Numbered from the stretch's first letter, positions 1 through 9,754 are shown. The stretch: DNA of 64,000 nucleotides from Azospirillum brasilense (GCF_022023855.1 NZ_CP059451.1:62001-126000), one strand, 5' to 3'. Numbers and translations: made by a program. The notes: generated by a model from the letters alone, not told the origin.

Positions 1-1
1 C

Positions 2-640
2 CACACCGGCGTCCGCACCGCGGGCGAGATCCTGTGGGTGACCAAGCCGGACTCCCCGGTCAAGACCGCCAAGGACCTGGACGGCAAGAAGGTCGCCTTC
101 ACCAGCCCGAAGTCGGTTACCGACATGCTGCTGACCATGGTGAAGGACAAGCACGGCATCACGGTGGACGGCGTGTCGGCGGGCGGCATCGGCGGCGGCC
201 TGACCATGCTGGAACAGGGCGCGGTGGCCGCCGCCCCGGTGATGGACCCGATCTGGGCGCGCGTGCAGAACAAGTACCGCATGGTCTTCGCGGTCGAGAC
301 CGAGTTGCCGACCATGGTGCAGACCGTGGGCGTCACCACGTCGGAGTTCGCCGCGAAGAACGGCGACAAGCTGAAGAAGCTGATCGAGGCGCGGCGCAAG
401 GGGGTGGACTTCGTCTACGCCAACCCCGAAGAGACAGCCAAGATCATGACCAAATACTACGACATCGACGAGGCGATCGCGCTGCAGGCGCTCAAGAATC
501 TGGCGAGCATCAAATATTGGAGCGCAGGCGACTTCGAGTATGACGGGATGAACAACCTGATCAAGGGGCTGCAGATCATCGGCGAGGTCAAGGGCGAGGT
601 CGACTGGTCGAAGCACGCCGACGCCTCGTTCCTGAAATAA
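2..640 (+). CDS. NitT/TauT-type ABC transporter substrate-binding protein, C-terminal part
   Basis: The reading frame is open from the first base, so the N-terminus and any signal peptide lie outside the window. About 212 residues are visible. They contain the late part of a type 2 periplasmic binding fold of the SsuA/TauA/NMT1 kind, with a DLDGKKVAFTSP strand-helix unit typical of these proteins and a helical tail ending in SFLK. The protein would capture a small organic solute in the periplasm and hand it to the permeases encoded just downstream. The ATPase gene starts 39 bases after the stop, followed by two permeases, so this is the first visible gene of one importer operon. Substrate cannot be told from the sequence; the lyase at the operon end hints at a carboxylic acid (inference). 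Confidence 0.85.
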   Translation, partial: HTGVRTAGEILWVTKPDSPVKTAKDLDGKKVAFTSPKSVTDMLLTMVKDKHGITVDGVSAGGIGGGLTMLEQGAVAAAPVMDPIWARVQNKYRMVFAVETELPTMVQTVGVTTSEFAAKNGDKLKKLIEARRKGVDFVYANPEETAKIMTKYYDIDEAIALQALKNLASIKYWSAGDFEYDGMNNLIKGLQIIGEVKGEVDWSKHADASFLK

Positions 641-679
641 TCAGTCTGACGCATCACGATGACCGGGAGGAAGCCCCCG

Positions 680-1540
680 ATGAAAGCCAACGTCGCCGCC
701 AAGCGCGACCTGCACGAGGAGGCGGGGGCTTTCCCCGCCCCCGCCGTCCACGCCGAACTGAAGGGGGTCAGCCGCATCTACGGCGTCCCCGGCCACGGCG
801 GGGTGCACGCGCTGGGCCCCGTCGACCTGACCTTGCGGCAGGGGGAGTTCTTCTCCGTCGTCGGGCCGTCGGGTTGCGGCAAGTCCACGCTGCTCGATGT
901 GCTGTCCGGCCTGTCCGTGCCGACCGAGGGGTCGGTGAGCTTCGAAGGCAAGCCGGTGGCCGGCAAGGTCCCGGACGGCGTCGGGGTGGTGTTCCAGGAG
1001 GACGCCACCTTCCCCTGGCTGACCGTGTGGGACAACATCGCCTTCGGCCTGCGTCGGGCGGGCGTCGATCCGGCGGAGATCGAACGGCGGGTCACCTACG
1101 CCGTCGGCTTCGTGGGGCTGAAGGACTTCGCCAAGGCCTATCCGGTGCAGCTGTCCGGCGGCATGCGCCAGCGCGTTTGCATCGCCCGCACACTGGTGAT
1201 GCGTCCACGCCTGATCCTGCTGGACGAACCGTTCGGCGCGCTCGATGCCCAGACCCGCCTGATCATGGGCGACGAACTGCTGAAGCTGTGGCGCGAAACC
1301 GGTGCCACGGTGATGCTGATCACCCACGCGCTGGACGAGGCGGCCATGCTGTCGGACCGCATCGGCGTCATGTCGTCACGGCCCGGACGGATCATCGAGG
1401 AGATCGAGACGGGCTGGTCGCGCGAGCGCGATTCCCGCATCGCCAGCGAGGACGGTTTCGGCCAGATCACCGCCCGTCTGTGGCGCTTGCTGCGCGAGGA
1501 GAGCCTGAAGGCGGCGGGCCTCGCCGGGGGTGGGTCGTGA
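680..1540 (+). CDS. ABC transporter ATP-binding protein (SsuB/TauB type)
   Basis: A 286-residue nucleotide-binding subunit that powers uptake. Visible motifs are Walker A GPSGCGKST near residue 63, the Q-loop in VVFQEDATFPWL, the signature LSGGMRQR, Walker B LILLDEPFGALD and the switch His in LITHALDEA. I chose the ATG at 680 rather than the in-frame ATG at 659 because GGGAGGAAG at 665-673 is a good ribosome binding site for it and lies after the earlier ATG. The stop overlaps the first permease start (GTGA at 1537-1540), implying translational coupling. ATP-binding proteins of this subgroup pair with permeases of six or so membrane spans, as found here. Confidence 0.95.
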   Translation: MKANVAAKRDLHEEAGAFPAPAVHAELKGVSRIYGVPGHGGVHALGPVDLTLRQGEFFSVVGPSGCGKSTLLDVLSGLSVPTEGSVSFEGKPVAGKVPDGVGVVFQEDATFPWLTVWDNIAFGLRRAGVDPAEIERRVTYAVGFVGLKDFAKAYPVQLSGGMRQRVCIARTLVMRPRLILLDEPFGALDAQTRLIMGDELLKLWRETGATVMLITHALDEAAMLSDRIGVMSSRPGRIIEEIETGWSRERDSRIASEDGFGQITARLWRLLREESLKAAGLAGGGS

Positions 1541-2286
1541 GCTGGGCGGGCTGGCTCCGGCTGATCGTGGTGACCGGCGCTGTCCTGCTGCTGGAGGTGC
1601 TGTGCCGGGCCGGCGTCATCGCCAAGACGGTCCTGCCCGCGCCCAGCGTCATGGCCGGCGATCTCTACCGCCTTCTCGCCTCGGGTTCGGCCAGCGCCGA
1701 CATCGGCGAGACGCTGGGCAACGTCGCGATGGCGGTGATCGCCTCGATCCTGCTCGGCTTCGTCGGCGGCGTGGCGATCCACGCGATGCCGCGGGTGCGC
1801 CGGGCGCTCGACCCCTTCCTGGCGACCTACTACGCGGTGCCCTTCTTCGTCTTCTACCCGGTGCTGATCGTCATCTTCGGGCTGGGGGCGGCGCCCATCG
1901 TGGTGATCGGCACGCTGTTCGGCGTGGTGGCGATGCTGATCAACACGCTGAACGGGCTGGACCGCATTCCCCGCGTCCTGCTGAAGACGGCGCGCGTCCA
2001 CGGCATGGACCCGGTGCGCACGGCGCTGATGGTCAAGCTGCCCAGCGCGGCACCCTTCCTGTTCACCGGGGCGAAGCTCGCCATCGCCTACTGCTTCATC
2101 GGCGTCATTGCGGCGGAGTTCATCATGTCCTCCTCGGGCATCGGCTACAGCATCGCCTATGCCTTCAACAACTTCGACAACGCGCGGATGTACGCGCTGA
2201 TGCTGTTCATCATCGTCCTGGTGACGGTGCTCAACGCGGTGCTCTTCACCTGGGAGCGCCGGATCATGCAGCGGCGGAGGCGCTGA
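1537..2286 (+). CDS. ABC transporter permease 1 (BPD_transp_1 family)
   Basis: A 249-residue inner-membrane permease starting with GTG inside the ATPase stop (GTGA overlap). It has about six hydrophobic segments and an EAA-like cytoplasmic loop around LLKTARVHGMDPVRTALMVKLP, the coupling helix that contacts the ATPase. TauC/SsuC-like permeases normally work as homodimers; here a second, different permease follows five bases later, so a heterodimer is likely. No truncation is visible. Confidence 0.93.
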   Translation: MSWAGWLRLIVVTGAVLLLEVLCRAGVIAKTVLPAPSVMAGDLYRLLASGSASADIGETLGNVAMAVIASILLGFVGGVAIHAMPRVRRALDPFLATYYAVPFFVFYPVLIVIFGLGAAPIVVIGTLFGVVAMLINTLNGLDRIPRVLLKTARVHGMDPVRTALMVKLPSAAPFLFTGAKLAIAYCFIGVIAAEFIMSSSGIGYSIAYAFNNFDNARMYALMLFIIVLVTVLNAVLFTWERRIMQRRRR

Positions 2287-2291
2287 CGGCC

Positions 2292-3029
2292 ATGCACGGA
2301 AAGACCGATACGCTCCTCGTCATCGTCGCGCTGGTGGCCCTGTGGCAGGTCCTGCACTGGATCGTCGGCAGCGTCGCCCTGACCTCGCCCGCCGACACGC
2401 TGGCCCGCGCGGTGGAACTGCTGGGCTCCGCCACCTTCTGGCCGCACGTCGCGGAGACCGGCGTGGCGCTGCTCTATTCGCTGCTGCTGGCGGTGTTCGG
2501 CGGGCTGACCATCGGCATCGCGCTCGGCATCAACCGGCTGGCCGGGGAGGTGGCGGAGCCGATCCTGGTGTCGCTCTACTCGCTGCCCAAGATCACGCTC
2601 TATCCGGTGATCCTGCTCGCCTTCGGGCTGGGCCTGTCGGCCAAGGTGGCCTTCGGGACGATCCACGGCATCATCCCGGTGATCATCTTCACGATGAACG
2701 CGGTCCGCACCATCCCGCCGGTGATGCTGCGCAGCGCGCGGGTGATGCGCCTGTCGCCGCCGCAGCTCGTCTCCACCATCATCCTTCCCGCCGCCTTGCC
2801 GGAGCTGGTGTCCGGTCTCCGGGTGGGCTTCTCGCTGACCCTGCTGGGCGTGCTGATCGGCGAGATGTTCGCCTCGCAGCGCGGCCTCGGCTACCTCGTC
2901 ATGAACGCCATCGGCGGGCACGACGTGCGCACCATGATGGCCGTGGTGCTGATCCTCGCCACCACCGCCGTGCTCATCAGCGCCGGCCTGCTGCACATCG
3001 ACCGGCGCATGCACCGGCGGACCGCCTGA
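2292..3029 (+). CDS. ABC transporter permease 2 (BPD_transp_1 family)
   Basis: A 245-residue membrane protein with about six hydrophobic spans and an EAA-like loop (MLRSARVMRLSPPQLVSTIILP). ATG at 2292 sits five bases after the stop of permease 1. The two permeases are related but clearly divergent, suggesting a heterodimeric channel served by one ATPase and one binding protein. A 23-base gap leads to the lyase gene, which is probably cotranscribed. Confidence 0.93.
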   Translation: MHGKTDTLLVIVALVALWQVLHWIVGSVALTSPADTLARAVELLGSATFWPHVAETGVALLYSLLLAVFGGLTIGIALGINRLAGEVAEPILVSLYSLPKITLYPVILLAFGLGLSAKVAFGTIHGIIPVIIFTMNAVRTIPPVMLRSARVMRLSPPQLVSTIILPAALPELVSGLRVGFSLTLLGVLIGEMFASQRGLGYLVMNAIGGHDVRTMMAVVLILATTAVLISAGLLHIDRRMHRRTA

Positions 3030-3052
3030 AGACTTCCGGAGATTCCAACGAC

Positions 3053-3916
3053 ATGACCATTTCTCTCAAGCAGCGCCTGTCGCAGCCGGGCCTGATCTCG
3101 GCCCCCGGCGTGTTCGACATGATCTCGGCCAAGCTGGCGGACGGCATGGGGTTCGACGCGCTGTACATGACCGGCTACGGCACCGTCGCCAGCCATCTCG
3201 GCCTGCCGGACGCCGGGCTCGCCACCTTCACCGACATGGTCGGCCGGGTGCGGGCGATCGCGCGCGGCACCGCGACGCCGCTGATCGCCGACGGCGACAC
3301 CGGCTACGGCGGCCTGCTGAACGTCGATTTCACCATCCGCGGCTACGAGGAGGCCGGGGCCGCCGCCATCCAGCTCGAAGACCAGGAGTTCCCGAAGAAG
3401 TGCGGCCACACGCCGGGCCGCCGGGTCATTCCCATGGCCGACATGGTGCGCAAGATCCGCGTCGCCTGCGAGGCGCGCTCGTCGAGCGACTTCCTGATCA
3501 TCGCCCGCACCGACGCCCGCACGACGCTCGGCCTCGACGAGGCGCTGCGCCGCGCCGACGCCTACGCCGAGGCCGGTGCCGACATCATCTTCGTGGAAAG
3601 CCCGGAGAGCGAGGCGGAGATGGAGCGGATCTGCCGGACCATCGGCAAGCCGCTGATCGCCAACATGGTGGAGGGCGGGCGCACGCCGGTGATGACCGGG
3701 GCACAGTTGGAGGCGTTGGGGTACCGCATCGCCATCTTCCCGGCCACCGGCTTCCTGGCGATGGCCGCGGCGCTGCGCAGCGCCTACGGCGAAATCCTCG
3801 CCAAGGGGTCGAGCGCCGAGTATCGGGGAGAGCTTTATCCCTTCCCCGACTTCACCCGCCTGATGGGCTTTGAGCGCGTCTGGGAATTCGAGAAGCGCCA
3901 TCCCGAGACGGAGTAA
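3053..3916 (+). CDS. Isocitrate lyase/PEP mutase family lyase (2-methylisocitrate or dimethylmalate lyase-like, or oxaloacetate decarboxylase)
   Basis: A 287-residue soluble alpha/beta-barrel enzyme. The family fingerprints are ADGDTGYGG (metal and phosphate-loop region), LEDQEFPKKCGH (flexible gating loop with the catalytic Cys used by true C-C lyases), IARTDAR and FVESPES. The KKCGH loop argues against a phosphonopyruvate mutase, which lacks the Cys. Known members split 2-methylisocitrate, isocitrate or 2,3-dimethylmalate, or decarboxylate oxaloacetate; length is right for these. Its place at the end of an importer operon suggests that it acts on the imported acid or its product (inference). 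Exact substrate is unknown. Confidence 0.85.
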   Translation: MTISLKQRLSQPGLISAPGVFDMISAKLADGMGFDALYMTGYGTVASHLGLPDAGLATFTDMVGRVRAIARGTATPLIADGDTGYGGLLNVDFTIRGYEEAGAAAIQLEDQEFPKKCGHTPGRRVIPMADMVRKIRVACEARSSSDFLIIARTDARTTLGLDEALRRADAYAEAGADIIFVESPESEAEMERICRTIGKPLIANMVEGGRTPVMTGAQLEALGYRIAIFPATGFLAMAAALRSAYGEILAKGSSAEYRGELYPFPDFTRLMGFERVWEFEKRHPETE

Positions 3917-3928
3917 CCGTCCGCCGTC

Positions 3929-6900
3929 TCAGCCCTGCGGCGTTTTCCCGGGGGCACGGCAGGGGAACTCGACGGTGAATCGCGTTCCCTCGCCGGGCCG
4001 GCTGTCCAGGTGGATGGTGCCGCCGAGCTGGCCGGTGATCAGGTTGAAGACGATGTGCAGGCCGAGCCCGGTCGAGCCGGTGCCCCGCCGCGTCGTGAAG
4101 AAGGGCTCGAACACCTTGCCGTGGTTCTCCGCGGGGATGCCGCAGCCGTCGTCCTGATAGACCAGCCGCACCCCGTCGTTCTCCAGCGTCTGCGCCGTGA
4201 TGGCAATCCGGCCCTTCTCGCCCTCCCGGTAGGCGTGATTGACCGAGTTGGTGATGAGATTCGTCACGATCTGAGCGATCACGCCGGGATAGCTGTCCAG
4301 CTCGATGCCCTTGGGGCACTCCAGATTCACCTCGTGGCCCGGGCGGTGCCAGGTCGGGCGCAGGCTGACCAGAACCTCCTCCAGATAGCCGCCCAGGTCG
4401 AAGCGGCGGCGGTCGCTGCGCGTCTGGTCCGAGGCGACCTGCTTGAAGCTCTGCACCAGATCGGCGGCGCGGGTGGCGTTGCTGATCATCAGCGTGGCGG
4501 CGTCGCGCGCGGCCTGCATGAAGTCCTGGAAGTCGGCCCGGCGCATCTTGCCGGTGTCGGACAGCGTTTCGAGCGCGCTGATCTTCTCGCCGAGATAGGA
4601 GGCGCTGGTCATCACGATGCCGATGGGCGTGTTGATCTCATGCGCCACCCCGGCGACGAGCTGCCCGAGAGAGGCCATCTTCTCCGCCTGGACGAGCTGC
4701 TGCTGGGCGGCCTTGAGCTGGGCGTGGGCGGCGTGAAGCTGCTCGTGGGCGTCGCGCAGCTCGCTTTCGCGGCTGCGGTCCACCGTCACGTCGACGTAGA
4801 CCTGGACCATGCCGCCGTCCGGCATGGGATTGCTGCGGACCTGGATGACCCGGCCGTCGGCGAACTCGATCTCGCTGGGGCTGCTCATCCGGGGCGAGGG
4901 CACCAGCGCCGTCAGAAGCTGGCCGGAGGCGTTCACCGCGGCGCTCAGCTCGCGGTACGGAAGGCCGACCCGGCGCAGCGTGTCCGGCAGCTGGAAGAGG
5001 GCCATGGCGCGCTCGTTCCAGACGCGCAGCCGTTCCTCGGCGTCGAAGGCCGCCAAGCCGTCGTACATGCTGGCCAGGGTGGCGCGCAGCAGCTGCGACT
5101 GCTCGGCAACCTCGCGGGTCCGCTCGGCGACCTGGGCTTCCAGCGTGCGGTTCAGCCGCTCCAGCCCGTCGTAGAGGCGGGCGTTCTCGATGGAGATGGC
5201 GATCTGCACGGACAGGAGGTCGAGCAGCTCCAGCCGTTCCGGGCTGAAGATGTCGGCGGCGAGGTTGTTCTCCAGATAGAGGATACCGACCATCTGGTTG
5301 CGGTTGCGCAAGGGCAGGCACAGCACGGAGCGCGGCTGCGCCATCCGCGTGTAGGGGTCGTACTGGAAATCGCCGTCGTTCACGGCGTCGGCCAGAACGA
5401 CCGGCTCGCCGGTCTGGATGACCGCGTCGACGATGCCGCGCACCAGGACCGGCGCCGCGTCGTCGAGGGGGTGGGATTGCAACACCTCCGCGGCGTCGCC
5501 CTCGCTCGTGGCGTCGGCCTCGATCCGCCACGCGCCGTCGGTCGGCAGGAGCAGGCAGCCCCGCGTCGCGCCGGCGTTGGTGATGACCAGCTTCATCAGC
5601 GTCCACAGCAGGTCGCCCAGGCGGATGTCCTGCGCCAGCGCCCGCGAGGTGCGGATCACCGTCTCCACATCCACCATGTGCGAGCTGGACCCGGAGGAGG
5701 AGCGGCGCCGCGACGAGGCGGTGACCGGGCGTTGCGGCGGGAAACCATCGTCGGCCGGGCTTTGGTCCACCGCCGTCTCGCCGAACAGCTCGGCCAGCCG
5801 GGCGTCCAGCGCCCTGACCTTCGCCAGCGCGTCCCAGCGCCGGTAGGCGTGGCGGGCCTGGAACAGCATCGCCTTCGCCGTGAAGCGGTCGCCACGCTCC
5901 AACGCGGCCTCGCCGGCGCGTTCGCAGGCGAAAGCCTCGTCGTGGGTGAAGCCCTGCTCGCGGGCGCTCTCGGCGGCGGTCTGGTAGTAACGGTGCGCCT
6001 TGTCCAGCCGCCCCGTGGCGCGCAGCCGTTCGGCCACCACGAGCGCCAGCAGGTGGCGGAAGTTGGTCGGCGCGTGGCGGACCGCGCCGCGGAGCCGGCG
6101 CTCCAGCCCGAGAGCCGCGGCCCGCGCCCGCAGCCGTTCGGCGGGACGGAGGCGCTCCCAGGCGGCGAAGTCGATCAGGGCGGCGACCACCCGCATGCGC
6201 AGGTTCATCACCATGCCCATGGAGGCATCGGCGAAGGGACGGCGCTTCGCCATGCAGCGGCGCGCCTCGTCGATCCGGCCGAACAGCAGGTTCAGATAGG
6301 CCAGATGGCTGTGCATCGTGTCCAGGGCAAGGCGGTTGCCGCTGGCGGCCAGGGCCGGGACGTCGCTCGCCTCCGCGACGTGGGGGCCGGCGAAGGCGGT
6401 GGGGTCTTCGGACTCGCCCAGCAGGTTGGCGATGAGCTGCTGGTGGGGCCGCAGGACACCGGCCGCGGTCTGCTGGTTCAAGCGCGCGATGGCGGCGGCG
6501 TGGCCTGCCGCGGTCTGCTGGAGCTGCCGCAGGGGATGGCCGAGAAACAGCCCTTGCGCGACCGCGTTGTTCAGGCAATAGGCGGCGTACTCGATGTCGC
6601 CGGTCTCCAGGCCGATCCGGTGGGCGTCGAGAAGTCCGGCCAATGATTTGGCCACCGGCTGGTGCCACACCTCGATGAACAGATGGACGACGAACAGCGT
6701 CTGGGCGCGGCCCTGGTTGGCGTTCAGCCGGTCGAGCACGCGCAGCGCCACCCGCCCGTACATGGCGCCCGCCGGAACGTCGCCGAGCATCGCGCAGTGC
6801 AGCAGCCCGTAGGTGGCGTAGGTGATGCCGGAAGCCGGCAGGATGCCCTCGGTCGCCGACAGCCGGACCATGCGCAGCAAAAGCACCGTGTAGAGGTTGG

Positions 6901-9688
6901 TGTCGTACAGATAGGCGCTGGCCAGCACGCGCGACACGATGCGTCCGATCGTCAGCAGACGCGGGTCGGTGAGGGGCGGGCGGTTGACGAGATCCTCCTC
7001 TCCCTTGCCGCGCAGCGCCAGCTTGGTCGTGGCGAGTTCCTTGAGCACATGCCGGGTGTCCGCCCGCTCGGGGATCGGGCTGCCGAGTTGGCCCAGGGCG
7101 GTGCGGCAGGCGCCGAGCGCCGCCGGCAGGTTCTGCCGCGACACATGCATCTGGATCTGCGTCTCGTAGGCCAGGGCACGGTCGAGGACGGTGCGGGCGT
7201 TGGCCTCGATGGCCTCGGCCAGCGGGGTCGCCGCGGAGACGTCGCCGTTCACCGCCGCGATCTCCGCCGCTTCGGCGTGCAGGCTGAGCGCCAGGTCGTA
7301 CAGGCGCGACCATCCATCCACGGGGAGCAGCCCGACCCCGGTGATGAGATAGTCGAAGGCCGGCCCCAGCGCCGCCGAGGCGCGCGCCGCCTGTCCGGCC
7401 ATAAGGTTGTAACGGGCCAGCCGCTCCCTCTGCTCCGGCGACAGCAGGGGCAGGGCGCGGTTCAGCTGGTTGGTGATCGCAAACAGCCGATCGGTCGTCC
7501 GATCGCCCGCCAAGCCCTGGCTGCGTTCCAGCACGAGGCCGACGGCGAGATGGCACGCCAGGGCGTCGGCGTCCGGCAGCATGCTGTAGGCCGCCTGCTG
7601 CACCCGGTCGTGGACGAAACGGTAGGTGGCGCGCGGCGACACGCTGTCCATGTCGGCGTAGCGGTAGGCGTCGCCCACCGGGACCACCAGCCCGCTGCGC
7701 AGGGCCGGCCACAGCGCCGCCGCCGTCGCGGCGTAGGTGCGCCGGCTCGCGTCGGCCAAGATGGCGAGATCGAAGGCGCTGCCGATGCAGGCAGCGGTCT
7801 GGAGGACGGTCAGCGTCTCGGCGGGCAGCTCGCGGATGCGGCGGACCACGAAGGTGACGACGTCGTCGACCATCCGTTCCATCCGCTGGGACTCGATGGC
7901 CTCCAGGTTCCAGTTCCACACCCCGCCGAGGCTGTCATAGGCGATCAGCCCGCTCTGTTCCAGCGACTCCAGGAATTGCCCGAGGAAGAAGGGATTGCCC
8001 AGCGTGTTGGCGATCAGCCGTTCGGCCAGAGGGCGCACGTCGTCGGGGGCCGCGTGCAGCGTGTCGGACAGCAGGGCCACCACCGCGTCGGCGTCGAGCC
8101 CGCCGAGAGAGACGTCCCGAACGGGAACGCCGCGCTCGCCGAAGGTCTGGATCGTGTGGCGCAGCGGGTGGGTCGCATCGACCTCGGTGTCGCGGCAGGT
8201 GCCGACCAGCAGGAAGTGGCCGAGGTCGGGATCGCCCGCCAGCCCCTCCAAGAGCTTCAGCGTGGCGAGGTCGGCCCATTGCAGGTCGTCCAGGAACAGC
8301 ACCAGCGGGTGCCCCACCCCGGCGAAGACGCGGACAAAATTGCGGAAGACGTAGATGAAGCGCTCGTGCGCCTCCACCGGACCCAGCTCCGGCAGGGGCG
8401 GCTGGGGGCCGATCAGCCGCTCGACGTGGGGAATGACGTCGGTGATGACCCGTCCGTTGGGACCGAGCGCGGCGAGAAGGCGCGCGCGCCAGCGCGCCAG
8501 CGACTCCGGTCCGGCGGCGAAGGTCTGCCGCACCAGGGTTTTGAAGGCCTCGATCACCGGCGCGTAGGGGATGTCGCGCTTCAGCGGCTCGAACTTGCCG
8601 GTGATGAAGAAGCCGTGGCGGGCGATCACCGGCTTGTGCAGTTCCCGGACCAACGCCGATTTGCCCACGCCCGAATAGCCGGAGATCAGCAGCGCTTCGA
8701 ACCCACCCGCGGCGGCGCGCCCGAAGGCGTCGAGAAGGACGCGGAACTGGGCGGTGCGGCCATAGAGCTTCTGCGGGATGCGCAGCACCGGACGGACGTC
8801 CCGGCTGGCCAGCGCGAAGGGCTCGATGCGGCCGTGGCTGCGCCATTCGGTCAGGCAGTGTTCGAGGTCGGCGCGCAGGCCGAAGGCGCTCTGGTAGCGC
8901 TCCTCCGGGTTCTTCGCCATCAGCCGGGCCACAATGGCGGCCAGCGGCTCGGGCACCAGCGGGTTGAGCTTGTGCACGGGCACGGGCGTCCGCGCGATGT
9001 GGCAATGCACCAGCTCCAGCGGGTCGCCCGACGGGAAGGGGGGCTGGCCGGTCAGGAAGTCATGGAAGGTGGCGCCCAGCGCGTAGAAGTCGGCGCGGTA
9101 GTCCACCGACCGGTTCATCCGCCCGGTCTGCTCCGGCGCCATGTAGGCGAGCGTGCCCTCCATGGTGCCGACGTCCGGGTCGCCCGCCTCTTCCCGCGAT
9201 AATTCCGACGCGATGCCGAAGTCGATCAGGTTGAACTGGCCGGTCGCCGGGTTCCAGATCAGGTTGCCGGGGCTGATGTCCTTGTGGACGACCCCGGCGT
9301 CGTGCACGGCGGCCAGCGCGTCGACGGCCTGGAGCGCCATCCGCAGGAAGACCGCGACGTCCTCCGTCCGCACGTCCGGAAGGCTGTCCAGCGCGGCGCC
9401 GCCGATGTCGCGGAACACCATCAACAGCCCGTTGCCGTGGGGGATGCAGTCCAGCGCCTCCACGATCCCGGCGTGGCGCAACCGGCGGGTGATGGCGAAT
9501 TCACGCAGGAACGCCGCCTTGTCCTCGCCGCCGATGTCTATCCCGGACAGCAGCTTGCAGACGACGGGCAGGCCGTCGTCGCGCCGGACGGCGCGCAGCA
9601 CGGTGGAGCGCGACCCCACATGCAGCGTCTCGACAACGCGGAAGCCCGGTAACGCGGGCAAGGTTGCGGTGGGGATGGCCCCGATCAC
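3929..9688 (-). CDS. Hybrid Ser/Thr protein kinase, STAND-type ATPase, GAF/PAS sensor histidine kinase (1919 aa)
   Basis: One continuous frame. Residues about 15-285 form a Hanks-type kinase with Lys45, Glu63, the HKDISPGN catalytic loop (Asp137, Asn142), DFG at 156-158 and MAPE at 183-186. Residues about 305-600 hold an AAA/STAND ATPase with Walker A GYSGVGKS (337-344) and Walker B LVLFLDDLQWAD near 465. A long helical-repeat linker follows. Residues about 1345-1510 are a GAF domain, about 1530-1640 a PAS domain, then a coiled coil and HisKA with His1683 (GVAHEINTP), and a HATPase end with NLITNSVNHAY, DDGCGIP and TGLGLHI. There is no membrane span and no receiver domain. The start is GTG with AAGGA upstream; a promoter candidate lies at 9725-9754. 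No response regulator gene is adjacent, so its partner is elsewhere. Confidence 0.93.
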   Translation of the reverse strand: MIGAIPTATLPALPGFRVVETLHVGSRSTVLRAVRRDDGLPVVCKLLSGIDIGGEDKAAFLREFAITRRLRHAGIVEALDCIPHGNGLLMVFRDIGGAALDSLPDVRTEDVAVFLRMALQAVDALAAVHDAGVVHKDISPGNLIWNPATGQFNLIDFGIASELSREEAGDPDVGTMEGTLAYMAPEQTGRMNRSVDYRADFYALGATFHDFLTGQPPFPSGDPLELVHCHIARTPVPVHKLNPLVPEPLAAIVARLMAKNPEERYQSAFGLRADLEHCLTEWRSHGRIEPFALASRDVRPVLRIPQKLYGRTAQFRVLLDAFGRAAAGGFEALLISGYSGVGKSALVRELHKPVIARHGFFITGKFEPLKRDIPYAPVIEAFKTLVRQTFAAGPESLARWRARLLAALGPNGRVITDVIPHVERLIGPQPPLPELGPVEAHERFIYVFRNFVRVFAGVGHPLVLFLDDLQWADLATLKLLEGLAGDPDLGHFLLVGTCRDTEVDATHPLRHTIQTFGERGVPVRDVSLGGLDADAVVALLSDTLHAAPDDVRPLAERLIANTLGNPFFLGQFLESLEQSGLIAYDSLGGVWNWNLEAIESQRMERMVDDVVTFVVRRIRELPAETLTVLQTAACIGSAFDLAILADASRRTYAATAAALWPALRSGLVVPVGDAYRYADMDSVSPRATYRFVHDRVQQAAYSMLPDADALACHLAVGLVLERSQGLAGDRTTDRLFAITNQLNRALPLLSPEQRERLARYNLMAGQAARASAALGPAFDYLITGVGLLPVDGWSRLYDLALSLHAEAAEIAAVNGDVSAATPLAEAIEANARTVLDRALAYETQIQMHVSRQNLPAALGACRTALGQLGSPIPERADTRHVLKELATTKLALRGKGEEDLVNRPPLTDPRLLTIGRIVSRVLASAYLYDTNLYTVLLLRMVRLSATEGILPASGITYATYGLLHCAMLGDVPAGAMYGRVALRVLDRLNANQGRAQTLFVVHLFIEVWHQPVAKSLAGLLDAHRIGLETGDIEYAAYCLNNAVAQGLFLGHPLRQLQQTAAGHAAAIARLNQQTAAGVLRPHQQLIANLLGESEDPTAFAGPHVAEASDVPALAASGNRLALDTMHSHLAYLNLLFGRIDEARRCMAKRRPFADASMGMVMNLRMRVVAALIDFAAWERLRPAERLRARAAALGLERRLRGAVRHAPTNFRHLLALVVAERLRATGRLDKAHRYYQTAAESAREQGFTHDEAFACERAGEAALERGDRFTAKAMLFQARHAYRRWDALAKVRALDARLAELFGETAVDQSPADDGFPPQRPVTASSRRRSSSGSSSHMVDVETVIRTSRALAQDIRLGDLLWTLMKLVITNAGATRGCLLLPTDGAWRIEADATSEGDAAEVLQSHPLDDAAPVLVRGIVDAVIQTGEPVVLADAVNDGDFQYDPYTRMAQPRSVLCLPLRNRNQMVGILYLENNLAADIFSPERLELLDLLSVQIAISIENARLYDGLERLNRTLEAQVAERTREVAEQSQLLRATLASMYDGLAAFDAEERLRVWNERAMALFQLPDTLRRVGLPYRELSAAVNASGQLLTALVPSPRMSSPSEIEFADGRVIQVRSNPMPDGGMVQVYVDVTVDRSRESELRDAHEQLHAAHAQLKAAQQQLVQAEKMASLGQLVAGVAHEINTPIGIVMTSASYLGEKISALETLSDTGKMRRADFQDFMQAARDAATLMISNATRAADLVQSFKQVASDQTRSDRRRFDLGGYLEEVLVSLRPTWHRPGHEVNLECPKGIELDSYPGVIAQIVTNLITNSVNHAYREGEKGRIAITAQTLENDGVRLVYQDDGCGIPAENHGKVFEPFFTTRRGTGSTGLGLHIVFNLITGQLGGTIHLDSRPGEGTRFTVEFPCRAPGKTPQG

Positions 9689-9724
9689 GACGCAGCATCC
9701 TTATGTCGCGTGGTTGCGGTATCC

Positions 9725-9754
9725 GTTATAGAAGGTCGCGCCACGGTGGAGCAA
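9725..9754 (-). promoter_or_regulatory. Candidate sigma-70 promoter for the hybrid kinase gene
   Basis: Read on the minus strand: TTGCTC, an 18-base spacer, then TATAAC, about 40 bases upstream of the GTG start. The 265-base gap 9689-9953 separates two divergent genes, so a promoter in each direction is expected. For the plus-strand gene only weak boxes (TTCAAT, GCTAAT near 9846-9875) were seen. Confidence 0.45.

Noticed and set aside
6662..9202. Long open frame on the plus strand opposite the hybrid kinase
   Set aside because: Arg/Gly/Gln-rich shadow of the kinase codons, a usual effect of high GC; no motif and no ribosome binding site.
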